Origin: Pseudorasbora parva
Taxonomy: Eukaryota > Chordata > Actinopteri > Cypriniformes > Gobionidae
Length of the DNA stretch: 64,000 nt
Direction: 5' to 3'
Assembly (NCBI RefSeq): GCF_024679245.1
Contig: NC_090182.1
Location: 24,462,274 to 24,526,273 of the forward strand
A program made the translations under genes and the position numbers. This document shows positions 55,162-64,000 of this stretch, one piece after another (position 1 is the stretch's first letter; every line of letters starts with the position of its first letter). The notes beneath the pieces are model-generated. The model worked only from the letters and a program-made list of their open reading frames with translations. It made no database searches and was not told the DNA's origin.

Positions 55162-57730
55162 TAAATCACCATAACATTTAGTTTTAATAGTATGATTATG
55201 ATAACGCTCTGGGGGAATATTTCTGGGACCTGATAATAGCAAAATAATAATAATAATAAAGTAATAATAATAAAGCAACTATTATTATGACTTTTATATC
55301 TCAAAATGGCAATGTTATATCTCAAAATTGCAATATACTTTACATTTGTAATTTTTATTGCTCATAATTGTGACCTCATCTAAAAAAATAATGCTACCTT
55401 ATTTATCATAATTGCAACTTCATATATCACAATTGGGACATTATTTCTCATAATGGTATTAATTGTAGCTGTAACCACGCTGTATCGTTCACATTATTTC
55501 AACCTCTTCCTGGTTGCTTGTCGCTCCAATCTCCGTTAGCATCAAAGATGAGCGTGGGACATGTAAAGAAGTGACAGTAATGAGCTTGTTGAAAGCAGCA
55601 GCTCAGCTCATCAGTGTTCAGGAGCCGTGTTTATTCTATGGAGTCATCAATGACGGGAGCTCTTAAGCCTTTCTTTTTCCCTTCTCAACAGCCTACCTAA
55701 CACAATGCCCTCATTCTCTCTTCTCTTCCCTCTGTTAGGCCTCAGTCACCTACATAGTATCCCACACAAGGCCGCTCAGAGCCAAAGCATCCCTCTGTCC
55801 CGACCACCTCATGCATTCAGTCCGATTGTGTAACTAAATATACGGATGCGTCGGCTTCTTCTCCGGTTTCACGTCGGGCTCATTGTTTTCATCATTTTCC
55901 TTTGTTTTCCTGTCCATGTGGTAAGATTCCGTGTACTGTTAAGTAAGATTTGTAAGATTGATGGAAACCTCCTTCTCAGGTTGGATGGCTGTCTTTGGTT
56001 GCAGTCTGACCCGGGTTACCCTCGCTCTGTGTGCACTTAGCTTGGCTTTAGCCCGAGGTGAACTCTGAAACACTAGAATGGATTGACATAACTGACTCTC
56101 TCTCTGTGAGTGGCACTTCAATGAGCCATCAATCCCCACTCTTGTCCCTCTCCCGGTGTAAGGTTCTGGGTTCTGGTGTATACTGGGCTTTTTCCCCCTT
56201 TGTCAGGGCGGTAAATGGGGCTGTTTTAATCCGAGAGGATGGAGGGCTACTCATAAAGCACCCGTCGCAGGTGGGTGCGCATCCACATGTTATGACTTTC
56301 GCTGTTTTGTGCGGCATGATTCCGTCGAGACCGTACATGCTGGCTTAGAATAATGGTTGCGGTTACGGTTGCTGCACTAAGCAACGCTGTGCCTCAGGAG
56401 AGCATGACTAACACAAATATACAACAACAACTTAACACAGCTCGTAAAGCACAACAGTACCCGCAGACACGACTCCTGAACGCACACGGCCACATGTGAG
56501 CCCAATAGCAGTAAGATTTGGCAATAAGTCACGGCCAATCTCCCTACTATTCCTTCAGGGCTAAATCAGACCCCGGTGTCGAACCCTGGCATGACTTACT
56601 CAAAACACACTGTGCCTGTAAGAGCGAAAGCCTAATCTCTCTGGTTTGGCCAACGCACCTGGTTAAAGTTAAGAGGGTGCAGTTATAGTCAATTATGATC
56701 CCATATAACACATAGAAATACACGCCACCCGATCCAAGGGCGTAATTGGAAACAGCTCCGACATGCCTGAGGTCAAAACAAAAGACAGCAGAGCACCTCC
56801 CCGCCTGAGCCGGCCAACCTGGAAGGCTTCGCTGAGAGAGTGTGCCACCCATCAAAGCTCCCCAGCAGGCATGAGCCCTACCCCTTTGACCCCACCACCC
56901 CTGTGGGCCGCATGACATCCAATCCACTGTGGGCCTCACCGCTTTGACCTAGACAAGAGTAATACACACTTGTTCTTACTGCTAGACCTACACACAAGCC
57001 GTCAGATTAAAGTCCTGCTGTTTGCAGCGTGGACAGAAGGACACAGCAGGACACCTTCCTCAACCTCATCCCTCTATCTATATTCTTTTTCCTTCTTTGT
57101 CTCCATCTGTCACTCCAGCTCTGACATGTCCAAAGGTCTGCCCTTCCCAACCTCACTTCAATGGGACACATCTTTACCCAGCAGTGAGGATTTTAGGGGT
57201 TGCTGATTTGCAACCACCCACCCTCTGAGAAGCCAGGCCCTCCTGTTTTCTCCCTCTAACACGTTGAATATCAAATAAAGGCTCAGCATTTGCTGAGTTG
57301 ATAAGGGGACAGATAAAGCCATTTCAGATGGAATGAATGGCACTTTTTTTCAGCAGTCATCATAGTGAGCCACCACATCTGCTCTGTAGCACCAATGCCC
57401 TTGGTTTCCTTTCTCAGGTCTTACTTTGATGAGTAACTCCAGGTGATGGCTGTGGAGTGCTCTCTTTCTTGCACACACACAGACAATAAGCAGAAACCTT
57501 TTACAGTCTCTCAGATTTATGCCAGCGTGAATGGTTTGCAGCTTAACTCCAAAATATCTAGTTTTGAAACCAAATTTAATCAAGAAGCAAAATTGCATAA
57601 GATTGCGATAATACTTGGTTTCAGAGAAACCTTCAACTTTATTATAAGTATATTTTTTCTTACTACACTGGCAGTTTTTTTCTCAATTATCATTATGATG
57701 GGCTGACTTTCAAAAATAAAAAATAAAAAA

Positions 57731-57734
<4 letters not shown>

Positions 57735-57774
<40 letters not shown>
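57735..57774. repeat. AAT microsatellite
   Basis: A run of about 13 AAT units. Confidence 0.93.
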
Positions 57775-57937
57775 TATATTATTTAAAGATATTAAGGTAT
57801 TTAACCCAGATGGATGAAATCTCTTAGAATATACAATGCAACACAAGTACATGTTGTCATCACAGTTTCAGTCTTCTATGAAGTGTTTTGCTTCCAGGTG
57901 CCTGTAATGATGAATCGACAGTTTGAAGAGAATCAAA

Positions 57938-57970
57938 CTTGAGCATGATTTGAAGAGAATCATGCTCAAG
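57938..57970. repeat. perfect 12 bp stem hairpin at an element edge
   Basis: CTTGAGCATGAT (57938-57949) and ATCATGCTCAAG (57959-57970) form a perfect stem around a 9-base loop. The stem overlaps the left end of the 57967-58652 element. Confidence 0.8.
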
Positions 57971-58652
57971 GCTCGAAAATAACGCTTGTCGGCTTGTCCG
58001 GGACAAGTGGATTTTTTGAAGGGGCAAGTGAAAGAATTTTACTTGCCCGACCGGACAAGTACCCTGATTAAAACGTCAACAACAAAAAATAACTAGGGAA
58101 TCACCAAAATGCAAGAATGATTCTGCATTCATTTAGTGTAAGTGGTGATCTATAGTGGATAATACTATTTAATTTATAATGAACTGATGGTAACAATGTT
58201 GCACTGTTGACACTCATGCAGCCTCTCGAAGAGAAATCTATACAAATGAGCACCACTCACACAGAGAAACTCAGTTAACATACTGCGGTACAAATTTTAA
58301 AATGTTTAATAAAGTTCAGCAACATCACACGAGCAAGAGTAATAGCATCAAGACTGAAAATGTGACACTGATTTCATTTGACAGTTCCATAAACTATTTA
58401 TTAACATTAAGCCACTTCAATTTCAGATGCAATATTGACTGTTTTTGTTCTTTTTCAGCAGTAAAAACTGTTCCAAACAAAGATCGCATCTCACAGCAAC
58501 AGTGTGTTACTGAATGAACACTGGTGAGAATATCGCTTCAGACTAAAAAAAAACTAATTTGTTCCAGGCAAGAAAAATTTTAGCCGGATAAGTGACAGAT
58601 TTACCTGTCCAAAGGACAAGCATGTGGACAGGCTTAATGATAACGAGCCCTG
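57967..58652. mobile_element. 686 bp element with CARGGCTCG ends
   Basis: CAAGGCTCGAAAATAACGCT starts it, and the right end AACGAGCCCTG mirrors it. Inner GGGACAAGTGG, CGGACAAGT and CTGTCCAAAGGACAAG words recur near both ends. There is no recognisable protein; the 71-codon frame at 58302-58517 shows no domain. Confidence 0.6.
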
Positions 58653-60169
58653 ATGCAGATCAAGTAAGTTGAAGTAAGTTGAACTGTCTGCATATGTATA
58701 GCTAGCTATATGGTACAGATGTCTGAAGGTAACTCTATTGCCCCCCCCTTGAGTTTAGAAAATTATTACCACCACATATGGACACTTGCCCAGCACTGTC
58801 CAGCACTGTCACTGCATTTGTGTGCTTATATCTATGGCCTAAATAAGACGCTCTGAAGTGAAAGAAGAAGCAGAGAGCATGTGCAAACACTGGCATAACC
58901 ACAAAACAGATTTTCTACATCTATAGTGAAAGACTACAAGCATTACGATACACACGCAGATTGTGTAAAGAATGGGCGAGCCAATTGGGAAGTGCAGAAC
59001 AGGTGTTTAAATGTCACACTAGTAAAGCTATCCTATCTTAGAGAGTATGAAAGATGTAGTGAACCACCTGTGCTCTATTTCCCCTCCACAAAACTGATGC
59101 TTCAGCTCCTCTGGCCCAGCCTCAGGCTGCAAATGGGGTAAGAGGTGGTGATGAGGGGGGTGTCAGGGGTGAAAGGTGGCCTCTTTGTCTGTCTCTCAGA
59201 CAGGCCATGCACAGCAGCACAGGAACCAGAGCTGCATGGGGACTAACTTGATTGACAACTGACATTACCCCCCCTCCCTTCATGGCTGGAAGGACAGAGG
59301 GTGCGATGGTTATCCAAGCAGAGAAATGTCAGAGTCCAGACGCTGTCAGAGTCCGTCCTTCCACCCGCCCTTTTCTCTCTCTCCTCTAGTGTTGTTTTTT
59401 TTTTTTTTAGTAGCCAATCTTTAGAGGAGTTTTTTGCTTTCAACGAGTTGCTGCATGGTTCGGGTCAGACGAAGCATCACAGAGGCAGAAGTGCAGCAAC
59501 AGTGCTGATTTAATGAGGTTTCAGTCTCCTATTGGAGAAAGTTACATATATCTCTCCTGAAACACATTTGCAGCTGAAATACACCACACAGAGATATCAA
59601 GCCTGGTGACACACGCACACACACAAAGGTTTGGCACACAAAGGAGTCTGGACTCTTTGTATATGTTGACGGCAACAGTAGACAGAGATTAAGCGATTAG
59701 GGTTACAGTGATAGAGGAGTAGTGAATGGCAGCACAAAGCCTGGATCAGCTGACCCCACCAAACTGAGTCCCAACCACAGGGTTGCCATTTACTGCAGCC
59801 GCAAGTGTCTATGATCATTCATTCACAGCATGATGTACTTACACAGGACACAGTCATTTTTATTAGAGCCAACACACCTTGACAGTGTGCACTAGTCTAT
59901 TATGCAAAGGTTTCTTGTATGCAAAGTAAAGCTGAGATAGGAACAGATTTTACGTTGTTTCCAATTCGCAATTTGATTAAAATCCGATTCATTTCAATAA
60001 TTTTCAATTATAATGTCCATTTTTATTACATCTAAATTATACAGGGCTCTGCTCTAGACTTATTTTAACCAGCAACTCACCCTTTGTAACCATTCATTAA
60101 AATAACAGGCTCATAATACTCTTAAGGCTCATAAGACTTAGGACTTCAGGAACAGGGTTGCAATTAATG

Positions 60170-60440
60170 TTTTTGATTCACTAAAATGAAACGGTTCACA
60201 AGAATTCTTTGTTTGTGAATCAGGCTTCACTTGTGCCGTATGTTTCTTATTCACTAAAAAGATTAAATCATAATAGTCATATGTTTGTGTATCTGACCAC
60301 ACTGGTTGTGCTGTAGGCTACGTTTTTGAATCACTAGGAGACTGATAATAAGAGTCAGTTGCTCGTAGAACATGTATCTTTGAAAAGAACCAGCTCATGG
60401 CAGTCATTTGTTGATGAATCAGGCTACTTGTTGAGTTCAT
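60170..60440. repeat. diverged internal repeats around GTTTGTGAATCAGGC
   Basis: GTTTGTGAATCAGGCTTCAC, GTTTGTGTATCTGACCACAC, GTTTTTGAATCACTAGG and GTTGATGAATCAGGCTAC recur at roughly 70-80 bp spacing. This suggests an old tandem array or a repeat with internal duplications. Confidence 0.4.
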
Positions 60441-61179
60441 TTTTACTATTAACCTCGGGATTTTGTTATACACGCAGCATTCAAGATGCAATTATACTCT
60501 TAATAAATAATTGATTCACATGCAGCATTCAGATGTTATGCATTTTCAGTGCAAAAATGATACGAAACCATTTACAATTAAAATTGATAAAATATCAGTA
60601 CAGTACAGAATAGAAAAGGTAGAGCATGCAAATCATGGCACCATAAGTCAAAAAAAGGCACCATTAGCTCACCGGAATCCCTAAACCGACTCAGCAGTGG
60701 TTTAATTTAATGTGTGTATGTGTGTTTAATATTGCTGGAGGCTAGAGTGTATTTGCAGTAGCAGTGCTGGTTGGATGGTGTGCGGTTTATGCATTCAGCA
60801 GCAGTAATGGAGCTCTTTATGCTGCTAAAATGCGAAGTCCGGGCTCATTTCCACTGTGCTGCTGATTCCTTCGGCCTCTGCTTATGTTTTCATTTGCAAG
60901 TGCAGGTCTGCCCTTCCATAAACCAGTAACAAGCAGCACGTCAGAATGTATGGAATCAAAGTTCTGCTACTGCAAAAGAGTATTATATTCCTCTGTTTGG
61001 CTAACACACCACCTGTCTCATTTGAAAAGAAATAAAAAGCAAACATATAACCTTGGTTTCCCTTTCCAAGTATAGCGTATTACTCCATCTCACACCATGC
61101 AAGGCTAGTAATCAAATCACATTGTCCCATGTGAAGCTGGATGGAGTTTCATTTGAAGTTGCCATACGAGTTGCCATAT

Positions 61180-61420
61180 AATAGAATGTAGCGTTAGCAT
61201 CACCTCACCGTGCATGTTTGCTCCCAGAACACTCAATGATTGAAGATAAGTATCTAGGTAGAGCTACACATGCTCCTCATGCTCGATTGACTGACTAAAT
61301 GACCAGCCATTTGCCTTCATTACTGCAGTTTGGACCACCAGTTGCCCTCTGAATCCAGATCTCAATATCTGCTTGCTTCATTAGCATTAAGATAATTGCT
61401 TCTCTTGGATGCAAGGGCTA
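61180..61420. promoter_or_regulatory. candidate conserved non-coding stretch
   Basis: Repeat-free sequence with CTTCATTAGCATTAAGATAA and balanced composition. Confidence 0.22.
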
Positions 61421-62105
61421 CTTCATCAACGACCGTTTTTAATAGTAGCATTAAAGTCCTCATGAGTTCTAAGCCACATATTGTAGAGAGATACGGGATA
61501 GGGGAGGGCATTTGTGCAACTTATCTTCGTCTCTGGGCATCAAGATGCTGGCGACAGGCGGCGAGTTAGCACAGGGCGCGGCAGTCTGGGCAAGATTAGC
61601 ATCGTGGAGAAGCAGAGAAGGTTCTGTTCACTTCCTCAGATCAGCAGCACTCTTCATACTTCAACTTCAAAAGCCACTCAACATCAATTAAACACAGCCA
61701 ACAGACGCCCACCACTAAAGACCTGGAGCTGATTATATAACTGCTTTCTTGTTTGCATGCGGCAAAATTAGTCCGTATTTTTATTACCAAAAAGGAGAGG
61801 AGCTTTACAAGGCTGCCATAAGGCTCATGTATCCATATGTCAAGAGTGTTTTTTTCACTTCAAAGGACAGCATGCTTTGCTTTTGTTGCAGTAAAATCTC
61901 TTTGGTTGTAGCATTAAATTTGTTCTTTTTTACAATCAAAGATTTTGTGTACCAGTACAACACACCATACGGGCACTATTATATTAGCTGATGGTGAAAT
62001 CCTGCCAGTATTCAATTACTAAAATAGTCGATGTACACATTGTCACATTGTCCAGTGTAGGTGTTTTCAAACTGGGGACTGAGGATCACAAAAGGGGCTA
62101 CTATA

Positions 62106-62285
62106 CACTGTAAAAAATTGAAAATTGCTCCAATTGAAAATGTTCTAGTCACTTATAACATCTACATTTTTCAGTTGGCTGAATTAAAATTCTGTGAATT
62201 GATGCAATTTAATTCACAGAAATTAAATTGGGCTATCTGAACATTTTTGATGTGATCAGTCATCTGAAAATTTTCAATTGGAATC

Positions 62286-62323
<38 letters not shown>

Positions 62324-62326
62324 GTG
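62106..62326. mobile_element. 221 bp inverted-repeat element with poly-T
   Basis: The left CACTGTAAAAAATTGAAAAT and CCAATTGAAAATG are mirrored by CTGAAAATTTTCAATTGG and, after a run of about 31 T, ACAGTG. The ends resemble 1040-1416. Confidence 0.7.
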
Positions 62327-63003
62327 AAGGGGGCCTTCAAAACATTTCAGATATTTAAAATATAAGAAGAGATTGAAGGTTTTAATGAAAAACGTTTAGC
62401 CAAAAGTTTTTCCCAAATACATTTAAACAAAAATATAGCTTTTTCAGGTGGTTCCACAAAAGGTTTCAACATACATTCAAAAAGTTTGAACACCCTTGTT
62501 CCGTTTTATGTTCTGCTTTCATATTAGCTGAGCTAGTAAAAGAGGTGCAGAACATCCTAATTGAATGCTTAATGAAGCATTGGGTGGAAGGTTAGAATTG
62601 CCATTCAATTGTTTTCTTGTTTAATGATTCTTCCAGAATACCTCTGTTTCAGATTGAGACCTATTTAGATTCACGTCCCATGATGGTAAAGCAAATTTTT
62701 GTCAAGACAAAAAGTACAGTGACAATTACTCAAGCTTAAGTTTCATTCTCATCTGATATTTGTATCTTAGGGCACTTTGAAAGAGCTTCAAGCCTCTGAG
62801 AACAAATGAGTTGTTTTTCTCACTTTTTTCATGATAATTAGTGTTTACCTGGTTGTTTTTGTTTTGGAGGAAGCCTGCATCATTATGAATTAACAGGTCC
62901 TATTGTTCACACATCTGCTATTGTTCTGGCCGTAGCCTGAACCCTGATTTATGAGCAGTGTGAATACCTTGAGGCAGGTGTTTTGGCAGACACACTGCCA
63001 GAG

Positions 63004-63006
<3 letters not shown>

Positions 63007-63052
<46 letters not shown>

Positions 63053-63078
63053 TGTGCGCGTGGGGGGGGGGGGGGGGA
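63007..63078. repeat. GT microsatellite followed by a poly-G run
   Basis: A GT run (63007-63050), then GTGCGCGTG, then about 17 consecutive G residues to 63078. Confidence 0.92.
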
Positions 63079-64000
63079 TTACATAAATTTAAGGAGGGTT
63101 CAGACCACAGAGACACACACTGCTGCCTACAGCACTCTTTCACCCACAATAACTCGCCCAGGTCAATTACTGTTTTATACAGGTAACATTTTGACTGTGT
63201 GCATTTTTTATGCATGTTGTTTTTGCATAAAGATATCGTAAACAGTCCTCAAAGATGCAAAAGGGAGAGATGCTTGCTTCAGGTTGGTGGCATATACACA
63301 ATTTGTCTGAACATGAAAAATACATCATATTGATCAAAAACAGCACTCTGCTGCTCCATCTAATAATTTCAAGTTGTTTATTTACAAATGTATACATGTT
63401 CTTTTAAGCAGTCAGCCATTACTGAAGTTTTATGGAGAGGCCTGCAAAACAGGAAGGTGAAAGAGTGTCAATACGTTCCAATAAAAACATTTGGAGATGA
63501 AGGAAAAAGCAAGAGACAATCTTTCATCCCGCTGTCTTCCTGAAAAGCAGCCTCGCCAAAACAGTGTAGCTCCAAAGACTTTATGAAGTTGTGCTGATCA
63601 AAGATGCAGCTCTTCAGTATAGATTACAGCTCAAGGGAGATATCCAGACACTACGCTGTTTCCCTCACAGTCAATGCGTTTACATTAAACTCTGTCAACA
63701 GTGTGCAAAGGGTAAGGGGCAACCTGGGTGAGTGTATATATTTTTAGCTATTCTGGATTATAAATGTACATATAGCATCGTCATATTATGTCGCCTTCAA
63801 ATGCACATTAGGAGCAAAGTGCAGTACTATAGCTAATGAACAATGTAAACATGACAAGCTACCTTCTGTCCAAAAAATCAATTCTCACACATCCACCTCA
63901 TTGTTCTCTAAATAAACACGGCATTCTATAAAGCTGGTGTATCTGTGGCGTGTTTAAAACTGGTAGAAATTTGTATGAAATAGGAAATGAGAGGTGGACA

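Overview
The window is vertebrate nuclear DNA, most likely from a cyprinid-type teleost. It has no bacterial-style gene packing. It has GT-AG introns, very long dinucleotide repeats, and many short DNA transposons of the kind common in carp and zebrafish relatives, including the TTAAAGGGATAGTTCAC ends and Tc1/mariner copies. The species is an inference; no marker fixes it.

The only gene I can support is an early B-cell factor (COE family) gene on the minus strand. Five internal exons are readable with correct splice sites and compatible phases. In transcript order they are 29445-29526 (end of the DNA-binding domain), 25905-26046 (end of the DNA-binding domain and linker), 17855-17985 and 15672-15798 (TIG/IPT domain), and 1476-1564 (start of the helix-loop-helix region). 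The protein matches EBF1 better than EBF2 or EBF3 (VIFG in the TIG domain, KGTPG, and the GTPSYLEH linker), so I call it ebf1 without choosing between the fish a and b copies. The 5' exons lie beyond 64000 and the remaining 3' exons lie before position 1. Everything above 29526 is therefore one intron of at least 34.5 kb, as expected for the very large intron in the middle of the DNA-binding domain of vertebrate EBF genes.

The rest is intron, of two kinds. The first is mobile-element debris: two broken Tc1/mariner elements (27779-29284 and 41015-42235); a 614 bp hairpin element (15983-16596); two separately inserted, oppositely oriented 520 bp elements, each with a perfect 9 bp target duplication and a fragment of RecQ-like helicase coding sequence (32669-33189 and 33248-33766); a nested element with a CTG target duplication (11575-12541); and about a dozen smaller inverted-repeat elements. 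The second is quiet, repeat-free stretches rich in homeodomain-type TAATTA cores (for example 43470-44240, 45500-45880, 54440-54690, 38120-38440). These look like conserved regulatory elements, but only an alignment can show that.

Microsatellites are long: AT, GT/AC and GA/CT runs of about 70 to 130 bp. They produce most of the long apparent reading frames. I found no second protein-coding gene, tRNA, rRNA or CRISPR array. One tRNA-like SINE fragment is possible at 49250-49385.
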